A stretch of 64,000 nucleotides of DNA from Methanosarcina horonobensis HB-1 = JCM 15518 (GCF_000970285.1 NZ_CP009516.1:2831036-2895035); one strand, 5' to 3'; positions 18,696 through 28,083 are shown, numbered from the stretch's first letter. A program made the numbers and translations. Notes: generated from the letters alone by a model not told the origin.

Positions 18696-19240
18696 AGTTT
18701 ATCGCTTCCAGAATGCGAGGGTCATGGATACCCCTTTGAATCGGGGCTGAAGTGAACTTTCGCCGGCTTTTCTTCTTGTTTTTTAACTTGACACGACAGT
18801 GTTTCTTTCAGGCATCTACATTCTATATACATTCTATCATTTCTACACTAGTCAGGCAGTTTGCACTTTCCTTATCCAGATACTCAATTTACTGAGTTCC
18901 TGTTGTTTTATGAGAATCAGTAATTTCGTATTATCTAATCCAGACAACAAAACATTCAGTCAATATTATATAATATCGATAATGATAATTGATCTTGTTG
19001 GGAAAAAGTGTCAGATATTGAGAATCTGACAAACCATAGATCAGTTAATTCATCAGTTAATTCATCAGTTAATTCAAGTTAATTCGATTAACAGCATCAC
19101 GTCAGATGGTTGACCAATCGTTATCTTCCGACCATTGTAAGGATTTGCGACCCTTGTAAGAATTATACTGAGAAAAGAGAAAAATGTAAAGCCAGGAACT
19201 GAGGCTGAAAGCCGGGTCTTGGACTTAGGGGGAAATTGTT
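18696..19240. other. Intergenic, upstream region of porB
   Basis: Possible terminator hairpin CCCCTTTGAATCGGGG near 18739, followed by T-rich sequence. Three exact 12-base repeats (ATCAGTTAATTC) at 19040-19075 lie in the porB leader region. No gene seen. Confidence 0.5.
19040..19075. repeat. Three 12-bp tandem repeats upstream of porB
   Basis: ATCAGTTAATTC repeated at 19040, 19052 and 19064, then degenerate AAGTTAATTCGATTAA. They lie 165-200 bases before the porB start; a regulatory role is possible but not shown. Confidence 0.85.
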
Positions 19241-20131
19241 ATGAGTAAAACTGCACCTAAAACATATATCACCTCAGGACACAGTGCCTGCCCGGGCTGC
19301 TGTGATGTTTTCGTAGCAAAGTTCACACTTATGGGATCAGGTCCCAGATGCATTATCGTTAATCCGACTGGCTGCCTGGAAGTCACATCCACGCCTTTCC
19401 CGTTAACTTCCTGGCAGGTCCCCTGGATTCACTCCCTTTTTGAGAATGCCGGATCAGTAGCTTCAGGTATAGAGGCTGGCTTAAAAGCTCTTGGCAAAAA
19501 GAAAGACATAAAAGTAATAGCTATTGGAGGAGACGGCGCTACCATGGATATAGGATTTGGAGCCCTCTCAGGTGCGTTTGAGCGGGGTCATGATTTTACC
19601 TATATCTGTATGGACAATGAAGCCTATATGAACACCGGAGTCCAGCGCAGCAGCGGTACCCCTTTCGATGCAAGCACCACAACTACTCCCCCCGGAAAAT
19701 TCTCTTTCGGGAACCCGCTTCCAAAAAAGGATATGATTGCCATTATGGCAGCCCACGGCTCCCCGTATGTAGCCACAACCTCAATCGGCTTCCCGAGAGA
19801 CATGATACGTAAAGTCAAAAAAGCCACAGAAATAGTGGGCCCGACTTACATCCACGCCCATGCTCCCTGTACCACAGGCTGGGGCTTTGATACGTCCAAG
19901 ACCCTGGAAATTGCCAAACTCGCAGTTGAAACCTGTCTCTGGCCCATGTACGAAATGGAAAACGGAGAAATCACACAGGTCAGAAAAATAAAGGACCCGA
20001 GACCTGTCGAGGAGTATCTGAGAACTCAGAAGCGTTTCAAGCATCTCTTCGTGATGGAAGGCGGAGAAGAAGAAATAAAGAAAATTCAGGCAATGGCTGA
20101 CTGGAACATAAAACATTATGGGCTTCAATAA
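19241..20131 (+). CDS. porB: Pyruvate:ferredoxin oxidoreductase (pyruvate synthase) beta subunit
   Basis: 296 residues. Beta subunit of the enzyme that interconverts pyruvate + CoA and acetyl-CoA + CO2 with ferredoxin, central to carbon assimilation in methanogens. Thiamine pyrophosphate-binding signature [21 protein letters not shown]...[11 protein letters not shown]; the [4Fe-4S] ligands expected for PorB are present (Cys17, Cys20, Cys45, Cys210). A GGGGGAAATTGTT leader gives a clear start. It is an orphan: no gamma, delta or alpha subunit gene is adjacent, so it must pair with subunits encoded elsewhere or be a paralogue with another partner. Its 3' end lies 28 bases from the converging bax1. 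Confidence 0.93.
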   Translation: MSKTAPKTYITSGHSACPGCCDVFVAKFTLMGSGPRCIIVNPTGCLEVTSTPFPLTSWQVPWIHSLFENAGSVASGIEAGLKALGKKKDIKVIAIGGDGATMDIGFGALSGAFERGHDFTYICMDNEAYMNTGVQRSSGTPFDASTTTTPPGKFSFGNPLPKKDMIAIMAAHGSPYVATTSIGFPRDMIRKVKKATEIVGPTYIHAHAPCTTGWGFDTSKTLEIAKLAVETCLWPMYEMENGEITQVRKIKDPRPVEEYLRTQKRFKHLFVMEGGEEEIKKIQAMADWNIKHYGLQ

Positions 20132-20159
20132 CGTCTGATGTTTTGTGGTTCAATCGCCT

Positions 20160-21959
20160 CTAAGCTTTCTTAACCCTTGCGTTCTCTTCACTCAGCCCTG
20201 TCCAGACGACTCTATACCCAAGGTACTCGAGCACGGGATAATAGAGACTGCTGTCAAGCCCAAAATCCTCAAAGACTCTTACCGCATCGGCATACGTCTC
20301 TGCAGCGCCTGGTTTTTCAAGCTCAAGATTTATTCTCTCAAGCAGCTGCCTGTGGATTATATAATTTTCAAGAAGCACATAGCCCCTGTATTTTCCGGAC
20401 TCTTTGTGCTTTTCGAACTCTTTTTGCACCCCGGATTTTTCAGATTCTCGGATTTCTGCAAACCTCTCTGCAAGCACTTTTTTTAAAGCCCCGGGCATAA
20501 CTCCTTTCTCGGCTGCGATTTTTTCAAGACTGATAAGTTCTCCTGAAAGGGGAATTTCTATTTCATTCAGCCTGGATCTGTCTTCTGCAAGCCTTTTTTC
20601 CTCATACTTTCTAAGTATCTGTGTAACCTCGTTTGCAGGAATCTTCCTGTAAAAAAAAATCACATCCTGTGCAGGAAAATCCTTTTCGGAACACTTGAGT
20701 TTCCTGTTAATCAGGAGAATAACGGGTTCTTTTACATCTTTAAGTTTCTCTATTTTCTTTTTAAGGTAGTCAGGAGTCCAGAACCCGACAATTTCGGCAT
20801 AAACCTTTATCCCGTTCTTCTGCAGAGAGAAATCCGGAACAAAAGCGAATCTTCCCGCTTTTAGAATTGTCGGTTCCCTTTTTGCCTCCCAGCCTCCGAA
20901 ACTTAAGTTTGCAAACTGCTGCTCATAAGTGCTGTCATAGGCTTCATTTTCAGTATCTATCCCTGCTTCCTGAGTTTCGGTTTCCTTTTCTATAAATTCG
21001 GTCTCGTCCTCTACATCCGCTCCGGTTTTTATCCCATATCCTTCTTTGTCTTCAGCGAGCTGAAAATCTGGAGAAACTCTTTGAGGGTAGCTGGCTGCTT
21101 CAGGTATGAATCTGAAAGCTTCTTCAGAACTATCAAGAGCAAATTCTAGGACTCTCTTCCCTTGATAACCTTTGTACAGAATACCTGCCTTTAATTTCCA
21201 GCCTTTTGATTTAAGGAGAATCGGGAAGAGTTTTGCAAAAGAGTTTCCATACCGTTCCGACATTCTGAAAAGCGATGCCGGTCCGTCAAGGTGAAGGTGA
21301 ACACTTTTCAACCTTTCAGTTTCTTTGGTTTCATCCGTTCTTTCGCTTTCTCTATTTTTGCCTTCTTTTTCCTGAGTATCCTCAAGGGAGTACATAAGCC
21401 CGGATCTGAGGATCTTCCAGAGAACTCTCTGGAAACTGCCTGTTATCCAGATATCCAGGTCCATAGCGCGGAAGAGCAGAGTCTGGGTCAGAGAGATATT
21501 ATATTGCCTGAGAAGCTCGGCAGGGGTGGGCGGGCTGAACTCTTTAAGGATCTGATTTTCCTCAAGGTCTGCCCATAGAGCTTTTTCAAGATCGGAAACT
21601 GAAATAGAGAGATTTTTTGCGGCTTTTTGCAGCGCCTTTTGCCTTTCGGCAGGAAAAAGAGCCATGTCCTCGCAGGCTTCAAAGACAGCTTCCCTGGCTC
21701 TGGAAGGGTCAACAGCTGAAGAAGTCTCGACCACTGCCCTCCTTCCAAGGAGCTGCGAAAGGCCCCTGATGAAGCGGTAGTTCATCTCTTCGTAACCTTC
21801 AAGTTCTGCAAGAAGGTCACCATAAGTTTTTCCGACATGCTGCTCGAAGGTTTCTATAAGGAGCTTTGCAAGCTCAAGGTTTTCGGAGTCAAAAGCTGCA
21901 TATGCAGGCCTGATCTTTCCTCCGGAAATGCGGGTTACAAGGAGGTCAGATGTTAGCAT
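20160..21959 (-). CDS. bax1: Bax1-like XPB-associated nuclease (DUF790)
   Basis: 599 residues of the DUF790 family, known as Bax1, a structure-specific nuclease that binds archaeal XPB. The N-terminus MLTSDLLVTRISGGKIRPAY is typical. A restriction-endonuclease-like core lies in the C-terminal half: RFAFVPDFSL...KVYAEIVGFWTPDYLKKKIEKL, giving the acidic PD...E.K-type residues. A Glu/Thr-rich segment (KETETQEAGIDTENEAYDS) and another charged insert are low complexity. The gene overlaps the end of xpb by 14 bases, so the two are co-transcribed. The stop is TAG, with the frame staying open only into antisense porB, so it is a true stop. Confidence 0.88.
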   Translation of the reverse strand: MLTSDLLVTRISGGKIRPAYAAFDSENLELAKLLIETFEQHVGKTYGDLLAELEGYEEMNYRFIRGLSQLLGRRAVVETSSAVDPSRAREAVFEACEDMALFPAERQKALQKAAKNLSISVSDLEKALWADLEENQILKEFSPPTPAELLRQYNISLTQTLLFRAMDLDIWITGSFQRVLWKILRSGLMYSLEDTQEKEGKNRESERTDETKETERLKSVHLHLDGPASLFRMSERYGNSFAKLFPILLKSKGWKLKAGILYKGYQGKRVLEFALDSSEEAFRFIPEAASYPQRVSPDFQLAEDKEGYGIKTGADVEDETEFIEKETETQEAGIDTENEAYDSTYEQQFANLSFGGWEAKREPTILKAGRFAFVPDFSLQKNGIKVYAEIVGFWTPDYLKKKIEKLKDVKEPVILLINRKLKCSEKDFPAQDVIFFYRKIPANEVTQILRKYEEKRLAEDRSRLNEIEIPLSGELISLEKIAAEKGVMPGALKKVLAERFAEIRESEKSGVQKEFEKHKESGKYRGYVLLENYIIHRQLLERINLELEKPGAAETYADAVRVFEDFGLDSSLYYPVLEYLGYRVVWTGLSEENARVKKA

Positions 21960-23445
21960 GGGAATTCTCCTTCCGGCGTTCAGAACTTTCTTTTCCTGTA
22001 TCCTGATCTTTTACTTCTGCCGTCACTTTTTCCGCCTTCTCTTTTTCTATCTTTTTCCCCAGACTCCCGGCCGGACCTTTTCGGGAAGAGAAAGCCTCTT
22101 TTCTTCTCTTTGCCGTTCCCGTTTCCGTCGTTTCTTCGGCAATAATCTCATAGAGCACGGCTTCTTTTCCTTCTTTTTTCCTCAGGATCCTTCCAAGGCG
22201 CTGGACATATGCCCGTTTACTACCTGTCCCGCTTGCTATTATTCCTACATTTGCTTCCGGGACATCGATCCCTTCGTCAAGCACCTTTGAGGTAACGACA
22301 GCCCTGTACCTTCCCTGCCTGAACTTTTCGAGAATGGAGTTTCTTTCTTTTGAAGGAGTTCTGTAAGTGATCGCAGGAATAAGAAAAGTATTGGAAATCC
22401 GGTGCACAAGCCGGTTATGTTCCGTGAAGATGAATACTCTGTCTTCTCTGTGCTGCGCCAGGATTTCCCTCAATTTTTCAATTTTTGAGTCACTATTGAA
22501 GGCAAGGTCCCGTGCTGCATTTCTTGCGAGGAGGGCTTTTCTGGCTTCGGGATCTCTGCCACTTTTCATGACAAGTTTTTGAAAGTCCTGAGGACCTCTC
22601 ATTATCATCCCGGTTTTTCTGAGATAATCAAGAAATATGGAATAATTCTGATCATGTTCTTTCTGTTCTTCGTCGGTGAGTGTTACAGCAACCCGTTTTA
22701 TCGTATAAGGGGCAAGGTGCCCGCCTGCAAGTTCGGAAACCTTTTTCTCGTAAACTTTTCCCCCTACAAGCCTGTTAAGTTCGGTGTGCAGCCCGTCTTC
22801 CCTTTCGTATGTGGCTGTAAGTCCGAGCCTGCAGGGTGCTACGGAAAACTCGGCAATGCTCCTGTAGCCGGCTGCAGGCAGATGATGCACCTCATCAAAA
22901 ATGATGAGACCGAACCTGTTTCCAAGGGTTTCGGCATGAATATAGGCAGAGTCATATGTGGAAACCGTTACTGGAAGAATTTTCTTTTCTCCCCCCCCAA
23001 GCTTTCCGATATCCATTGAAAAGGCTTCTTCAAGCTCTTTTTTCCACTGCTCAAGCAGATCAAGGGTCGGGACAACCACAAGGGCAGGAGTATTACAACC
23101 TGCAATTGCCCGGATACCGGTTAAAGTCTTTCCGCTTCCTGTTGGCAGGACAAGTACTCCCTTTTTCTCATTTTCTCCCCAGGAAATAAGAGCTTCTGCC
23201 TGATAGTCCCTCAATTTCAGTTTCTTTCCCGAAGCCTCGTAAGCTGCTGTAAGATCAGGACAGGGAAGGAGGTCAAGCACAGTATCTTCAAAATCGATTC
23301 CGGATTCTTTCAGATAATTAATAATATCTCTGTAATACATTGCAGGAGCCCGGAAGCTTCCGCTCCTTTCGTCCCACACTGAGTTCGGAACCCTGATATT
23401 GCCTTTTATGAGAATAGTTCCCTGCTTGAAGCTGATTTTGATCAT
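21946..23445 (-). CDS. xpb: XPB/Rad25-type DNA repair helicase
   Basis: 499 residues, superfamily 2 helicase. Walker A LPTGSGKT (100-107), DEVHH (184-188), the XPB-specific RED-type motif ATYERED (211-217), and helicase C-terminal motifs FIFTEHN, SKVLDEGIDVPEA and QRLGRILR. Archaeal XPB opens damaged DNA and works with the Bax1 nuclease encoded immediately downstream. A charged C-terminal tail (from about 450, KRRKEAFSSRKG...) is longer than in many archaeal homologues and could be a linker. A TATATA box lies only about 22 bases upstream of ATG and there is no ribosome binding site, suggesting a nearly leaderless transcript. Confidence 0.92.
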   Translation of the reverse strand: MIKISFKQGTILIKGNIRVPNSVWDERSGSFRAPAMYYRDIINYLKESGIDFEDTVLDLLPCPDLTAAYEASGKKLKLRDYQAEALISWGENEKKGVLVLPTGSGKTLTGIRAIAGCNTPALVVVPTLDLLEQWKKELEEAFSMDIGKLGGGEKKILPVTVSTYDSAYIHAETLGNRFGLIIFDEVHHLPAAGYRSIAEFSVAPCRLGLTATYEREDGLHTELNRLVGGKVYEKKVSELAGGHLAPYTIKRVAVTLTDEEQKEHDQNYSIFLDYLRKTGMIMRGPQDFQKLVMKSGRDPEARKALLARNAARDLAFNSDSKIEKLREILAQHREDRVFIFTEHNRLVHRISNTFLIPAITYRTPSKERNSILEKFRQGRYRAVVTSKVLDEGIDVPEANVGIIASGTGSKRAYVQRLGRILRKKEGKEAVLYEIIAEETTETGTAKRRKEAFSSRKGPAGSLGKKIEKEKAEKVTAEVKDQDTGKESSERRKENSHANI

Positions 23446-23859
23446 TGTTTACTAAGAGTCTGGACATTATATATAATATTTCAGTTACCCTAATTGCGAT
23501 TTGGGAGCCCGTCCTGAAGAAGGATATAATTTGATGACTACTTAGCTTCTTTGATGAGAAAGAGTTTTTCAAAAATATAGTTTCCACATCGGATTAGAGT
23601 CTGCATTCTGAGTAAATCCAATCCTATAATAGAGAAATTGATTTCAGGAAACAAGATTCTTATGTTCCTATCATTAACGAGACCGATTTTATTGATTACA
23701 GAGCTGGTACTTCAATGGATTCAAAAATATGTATAAGTTCCCACAATGTTCTGAAGGTGGATCATAAAGAGTATTTCACAGATCAGTCAACTTGGAGATA
23801 ATAATTAACCTTTAAGTGGCGTGAATTTAAGCCTTGATAGATTAAAAATCAGGTAGAAC
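23446..23859. other. Divergent intergenic region
   Basis: Contains the xpb promoter and leader sequence of the amber-interrupted gene. A second in-frame TAG lies two codons before ATG 23860. The rest is AT-rich without a recognised gene. Confidence 0.45.
23466..23480 (-). promoter_or_regulatory. Probable TATA box of the xpb-bax1 operon
   Basis: ATTATATATAATATT, almost palindromic, with its nearest edge 21 bases from the xpb ATG. Archaeal transcription starts about 25 bases downstream of the box, which would place the start at or next to the ATG. Confidence 0.55.
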
Positions 23860-24336
23860 ATGTCTCTCACTGAAGCGCAGGAACTGTTTTCATTATTCTT
23901 TGCGATTTATTTCACTTTGATAATAGACCGCTCCCATCAAATGTATAAACCGTGGGATACATACAACGCCTAGAAAGGAAGAATTCACGATATTAAGCGT
24001 TTGCTAGTAGCATGGATTATTTTATTCGTTATACCGCTATTGCATTTTGGAATTTTGTTTATCCTTGTTGGATCATTTAATGTCAGATTTGATATGACGG
24101 TTCGCGGCGTCTCAGATGTTGTCTTAATAGGTCTTGGTTCATTTTTCGAATTTGGTTATTTCAGAATATACGAATCTTTTTTACATAGATATCCGGACTC
24201 TTTTTTCGTGGATGAAGAACGGATACAAATAGAGAGTGCAGGCAAAGTTCTCCCTGATTTTTGGGCTCATTTTATACCTGGAACCTTATATGTACTGCTA
24301 TCTACTTTGATGATTCTGATAGCGATTTATTACTAA
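23860..24336 (+). CDS. Membrane protein interrupted by one in-frame amber codon (possible pyrrolysine)
   Basis: Reading from ATG 23860 (after AGGTAGAAC) gives MSLTEAQELFSLFFAIYFTL... to a TAG at 23971-23973, then continues in the same frame through KGRIHDIKRLLVAWIILF to TAA at 24336: 158 codons, one of them TAG at position 38. The two parts fit one protein: a first membrane helix (about 9-22), a cytosolic turn with YKPWDTYNA, then helices at about 46-64, 80-92 and 140-157. The downstream piece alone has only a TTG start (24001) and no ribosome binding site. It could be pyrrolysine insertion, amber readthrough, or a recent TGG-to-TAG mutation. No family recognised. Confidence 0.6.
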
Positions 24337-24446
24337 CGGAATAGTTTTTGATTAAGAAAGTATACATGTGGGAATCTTTCCTGCATATTTTTGTATATTA
24401 ATTTGTCTATCACCATGTGTGCGTCGAGAAACTCAGATAATAAGTA

Positions 24447-24968
24447 TCAGCAAATCGGAAACCACGACGATTTTTCCTTTTCCAGGTATTCGGCTAGTTT
24501 GTCGAGAGACTCGTTCCAGCCAGCTTTAGCCAGGTCTCTATTTTCGCCTGCCGGGATACCGATATGCTGCAGGGTGAGCTTGGTCTTATCTTCATGTTCC
24601 TCAAATGTTACCGTCACCAGTAACTCTAAAGGCCAGTCTCCACTCATTCCGTAGTGCGAAGCCGGTACAACATTACCTTCTGCATCCGAAAATGAATCGG
24701 TATAGATAATTCGCTCCGGTTCGACGATTTCACGATAGACGCCTGTGCTCCAGTAATCCTCACCCTCGGGTGACCGCATTCAGTTTAGATAAGCGCCACC
24801 CACCCGAAAATCGATCTCTGAAACAGGCGACGTGAAACCTTTTGGTCCCCACCAGCGCTTTACACGCTCGGGATCTGTCCATGCCTTCCACACGAGCTCT
24901 CTTGGCGCATTGAAGATCTTTGTGATTACAAGCTCTTGCTCCCCAATATTCTGATTTTTGTTCGTCAC
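24447..24968 (-). pseudogene. AHSA1/SRPBCC-domain protein broken by an in-frame TGA
   Basis: GTG 24968 (after CGGAGGCGAGCAATAA) starts ELVITKIFNAPRELVWKAWTDPERVKRWWGPKGF..., the classic opening of activator-of-Hsp90-like SRPBCC proteins. At 24780-24782 the frame hits TGA, then continues without shift as [24 protein letters not shown] to the normal end. Family members usually read GGKY.F(C/W)MRSP here, so the stop probably arose from a Cys or Trp codon by one base change. The rest of the gene shows no other damage, so the loss looks recent. A restart at ATG 24779 is possible but would lack the first strand and helix. Confidence 0.8.
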
Positions 24969-25722
24969 TTATTGCTCGCCTCCGTTACTCTTTACTATAG
25001 TAAAATCCATTGGCGTCTGAAATTTTCAAAAAGTTGATACTTTACGACGATTCTGAGCTATCTATTGAAGCTGCTACAAGTCATCGAATAAGAAAATGAT
25101 TAATGGATTAGCTTTTATTAGCTCCCGAATGAATTTCACGCCCAACCTTTCATTGTTCGTACATCCATGCGGCTGAAATTATGCCTTGCTCAAAAAGAGC
25201 TTTTGGAATTTTTTACAGCCACATTATAATTTAACTCAGTGAGTTGCTCGGTTTCCTCTGGTTCCTTGAGCGAGACAACTGTTAACTGTTTTTGAATTCC
25301 CCGTAGGCAGGCCCTTTCTTAATCAGCCTAAAGTATTCGTATAAATCTTAAATGACCCTAAATGCTCTTCTGGTTACCTACAGATATATCATTTAGTCCT
25401 TTACAATTATCCCGCAATAATTTCCCTTATTCAAATATATTTTCTAAAATTTATATTTACTTATAAGATTTAGTTAACATGATGTTTACTTATAATCTGA
25501 CTAAAAAATAAGTTTAAGTCGATCTGATATTAAAGTCCATCTGATATTAATGCAGATAAAGAAAGACAAACACAAATAAAGAAAGACAAACACAAATAAA
25601 GAAAGACAAATAAAAAGATTTTAGAAGCGTCTAAGGCTAATCCCCGTCATTTTAATGGCGGGATACAGCCGTCAACTTAATATAATAACCTTTATTCAGG
25701 TAAAGTTTCATTATTCCTTAAT
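24969..25722. other. Intergenic spacer with a short tandem repeat
   Basis: No gene recognised. The region holds the 20-base tandem repeats at 25557-25611 and the left-end hairpin of the dead tnpB element (CCCCGTCATTTTAATGGCGGG, about 25641-25661). Confidence 0.5.
25557..25611. repeat. 20-bp tandem repeats, about 2.7 copies
   Basis: Unit TAAAGAAAGACAAACACAAA starting at 25557, 25577 and 25597, the last partial. It lies immediately before the insertion-sequence remnant. Confidence 0.85.
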
Positions 25723-26300
25723 ATGCCTAAAGTAAATTGTTATAGAATCTATCCAACAAAATCACAAGTTACAAAGCTTAATTCTACTTTGGAACTATGT
25801 AGATGGGTCTGTAATGAAACTCTGGCATTAAAAAAGAACTAAAGGCTGGTATGATAGCATTACTTACCTGCAATCTGGATTTTCCTTAAACAACAACGTT
25901 TTGACCCTCTCCAAAATCAGAGATATAAAAATCAAACTACATAGACCACCTGGAGGTAATATCAAACGCTTAGCTATAAGGAGAACTTCAACACGAAAAT
26001 GGTTTGTATCAATCCTTACTGATATTGAAACTTATCAACCGCTTGAAAAGTCAGATAAGTCAGCAGGCATTGATGTTGGAATTCTCTCATTTGCTACGTT
26101 ATCAAATGAACTTATGTCCCCAATCCTAGATTCTACATTCAGGTAGAAAAAGATCTGTCAGAAAGACTCATAATTGTCCTTTCTGTGGTCTGTCTATTGA
26201 CCGTGATCTTAATGCTTCCATTAATATTCTCAGACTGGGATTGCAGTCTGTTCGTAAAACCGATAGATGCCCATCATTTTAATGAGGGGAGCAGTCACTG
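25630..26300 (+). mobile_element. Dead IS605/IS1341-type element (tnpB only)
   Basis: Bounded by hairpin-like ends that share CATTTTAATG: CCCCGTCATTTTAATGGCGGG at the left and CCCATCATTTTAATGAGGGG at the right (about 26270-26289). Inside is only a degraded tnpB; no tnpA. Similar ends are typical of IS200/IS605-family subterminal structures. Confidence 0.7.
25723..26280 (+). pseudogene. tnpB remnant (RuvC-like IS605 OrfB)
   Basis: Begins MPKVNCYRIYPTKSQVTKLN..., typical TnpB start, then breaks at TAA after CNETLALKKN. The frame resumes as SKIRDIKIKLHRPPGGNIKR...KWFVSILTDIE and GIDVGILSFATLSN (the RuvC-like Asp), ends at TAG 26144, and continues in another frame as NCPFCGLSIDRDLNASINILRLGL, the zinc-finger and last acidic motif. 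Large internal deletions and frameshifts make it inactive. TnpB proteins are RNA-guided nucleases of transposons; none can be made from this copy. Confidence 0.85.
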
Positions 26301-26344
26301 TGAATTCGGATAACAAACCTTAAGGATTCCCTTAAGGTTTGGGA

Positions 26345-27007
26345 ATGACAAGTCAGGCGAAGATTCAAATGACAGAATTTCATGAAATGAAACCTCAGGG
26401 AAAGGTTCTTTTGCCCAGGCCTCTGCCCCTCGAAGCCCTTTATCACAAATACGGGATTGAACGCAGCCATGCCGATAATGTAGCACGGAATGTTCTCGAA
26501 CTTTTTGATGTCCTTGCTCCTGTCCATGGGCTTGGTCCTGAGTTCAGAAAACTTGTGGAAATAGCTGCCCTTGTCCATGACTCCGGAGTGGCTACGGACA
26601 TGGAAAACCATCATAAGGCAGGGAGGGATATCCTGCTTCTGCACCCTCCTGCCAATCTACCTGAGAAACTATGGCAGGTTGTTGCCTGGACCGCTTTTCT
26701 TCACAAAAAGAAGATCGGAAAAAAGAAGCTCCATAAGCTTAACGAAAAAGAGTTTGGAAATATGCCTGAAGATCTCCAGGCCCTTACCCTGAAAGTAGCT
26801 GCCCTTGTGAGACTTGCCGATGCCCTGGACTACAGCCGGCTGGAAAGCAGGCTTGGGGAAGTCACTTTTGGAAAACAGAGAATCAGATTTGAGATTAAAG
26901 GCAACGGATCCGTAATCGATGCTGAAAGAATGCGTAAAAAAGGTGACTTGTGGCACCTTCTTTATAATACGAAACTTGACTTTGTGCCGGAAATAAAAAG
27001 GCGATGA
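26345..27007 (+). CDS. HD-domain phosphohydrolase (Ppx/GppA C-terminal-like)
   Basis: About 220 residues. The helix ALYHKYGIERSHADNVARNVLELFD, then AALVHDSGVATDMENHHKAGRDILL gives the H...HD...H/D metal-binding set of the HD superfamily, and VAALVRLADALDYSRLESRLGEV matches the HD region found at the C-terminus of Ppx/GppA exopolyphosphatases. Likely a metal-dependent phosphohydrolase; the substrate is unknown. The start is ATG 26345 (TTG 26339 is in frame). Its promoter region is occupied by the dead tnpB element. Next gene: phosphoglycerate-mutase-like enzyme 100 bases downstream, possibly co-transcribed. Confidence 0.8.
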   Translation: MTSQAKIQMTEFHEMKPQGKVLLPRPLPLEALYHKYGIERSHADNVARNVLELFDVLAPVHGLGPEFRKLVEIAALVHDSGVATDMENHHKAGRDILLLHPPANLPEKLWQVVAWTAFLHKKKIGKKKLHKLNEKEFGNMPEDLQALTLKVAALVRLADALDYSRLESRLGEVTFGKQRIRFEIKGNGSVIDAERMRKKGDLWHLLYNTKLDFVPEIKRR

Positions 27008-27104
27008 AAGAAGATACGAAGCAGTAATGCGTCAGTATTATTCTAAATGTTCAGTATTATTCTAAAATTCTAAAATTCTAAAGGATTCTAAAGGATTCTA
27101 AAGG

Positions 27105-27830
27105 GTGGTAACCGTGGGTAATCTTATACTTGTCAGGCATGGGGAGCCCGGTTTGAAACCAGGGGACAGGCTCTCTGGCTGGATTGACATCCCGCTAAGC
27201 AGGAAAGGGATTGAAGAAGCTCTTGAATGTGCGACTGCACTTGCAAATATAGAGATAGACCTTGCTTTTGCCTCAAACCTTGTCCGAACACAGGAAACCC
27301 TTTGTATCATACTTTCAGGCCAGAAAAAGGCAGGGGTTTTTGTCCACGAAGAAACAGAAAATGAAGAGGGGCCGGAAAGGCTTGAATGGTATTCTTATCC
27401 CGATAAACTCGGTAAAGATCTTATTCCCATTTATACAACTCCTGCTTTGAACGAACGATATTATGGGAAACTGCAGGGCAGAAAAAAGCAGAAAATGGAA
27501 GAAAAGTACGGTGTAGAGAATGTTTCCCGCTGGCGCTGGGATTTTGAACCAGGGCCTCCAGAAGGAGAAAGCTTAAAAGCCGTCTACGAGCGCACAGTCC
27601 CCTTTTTCCGAAAAAAAGTTATGCCTGTCCTGGAAGATGGAAAAAACGTGCTTATCTGCGCCCACCAGAGCAGTTTGAGGGCTCTTGTTAAGTACATAGA
27701 GGGTATTTCCGATGAAGATATCAAGGAAGTAAGGTTTTCCACAGGCGAGCTTGCAATTTACCATTTCTCTGAAGGAAAACTTGTCAGGGAAAACGAAGAA
27801 CTAGGACCTGAACTTAAAAGAAACATTTAA
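27105..27830 (+). CDS. Histidine phosphatase family, dPGM-like
   Basis: About 240 residues. LILVRHGEPG carries the catalytic RHGE; ALNERYYGKLQGRKKQKMEEKYG, then RWDFEPGPPEGESL, and ICAHQSSLRALVKYIEGISDEDI match cofactor-dependent phosphoglycerate mutase (2-phosphoglycerate/3-phosphoglycerate interconversion). The usual AHGNSLR reads AHQSSLR, so activity could be mutase or a related phosphatase. The start is GTG: 27105, or 27114, which leaves GGGTGG upstream. Upstream DNA has a small direct repeat (AAAGGATTCT). It is probably linked to the HD gene. Confidence 0.82.
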   Translation: MVTVGNLILVRHGEPGLKPGDRLSGWIDIPLSRKGIEEALECATALANIEIDLAFASNLVRTQETLCIILSGQKKAGVFVHEETENEEGPERLEWYSYPDKLGKDLIPIYTTPALNERYYGKLQGRKKQKMEEKYGVENVSRWRWDFEPGPPEGESLKAVYERTVPFFRKKVMPVLEDGKNVLICAHQSSLRALVKYIEGISDEDIKEVRFSTGELAIYHFSEGKLVRENEELGPELKRNI

Positions 27831-28083
27831 GTTTCTTTTCCATTTAATTTCTATTTTTTCGTCTTCTTTATTTTCCATTGTTTTATTTCTCTGCTTTCTC
27901 TTTAACCTTCTAGCTCGATTTTTATATCAGATTTAATTTGCTGGTGGTTACTTATTACTTCGCTGGTATTATTTCAATAGCGCACTTTTTCCAACTCCGG
28001 GCGGTCCACAGACTGTTATATTATTCCAGTCAAACTTCCACCTACTATCAAAAGAACTTTCGAATTCTATTGTATCGGAAACC
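27831..28083. other. Intergenic, T-rich terminator region
   Basis: T- and CT-rich sequence just after the mutase stop (TTTCTTTTCC, CTATTTTTTCG), a likely archaeal T-tract terminator. No gene. Confidence 0.4.

Noticed and set aside
20120-20162. bax1 ends with TAG and its frame stays open, suggesting amber readthrough
   Set aside because: The continuation is simply antisense to porB and meets TGA; the protein already has family length.
24780-24782. Selenocysteine at the TGA of the AHSA1-type gene
   Set aside because: Methanosarcina is not known to use selenocysteine and no SECIS-like structure was recognised; a nonsense mutation is simpler.
26144-26146. TAG in the tnpB remnant as a pyrrolysine codon
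   Set aside because: The same gene has a TAA, frameshifts and deletions; the following frame soon stops.
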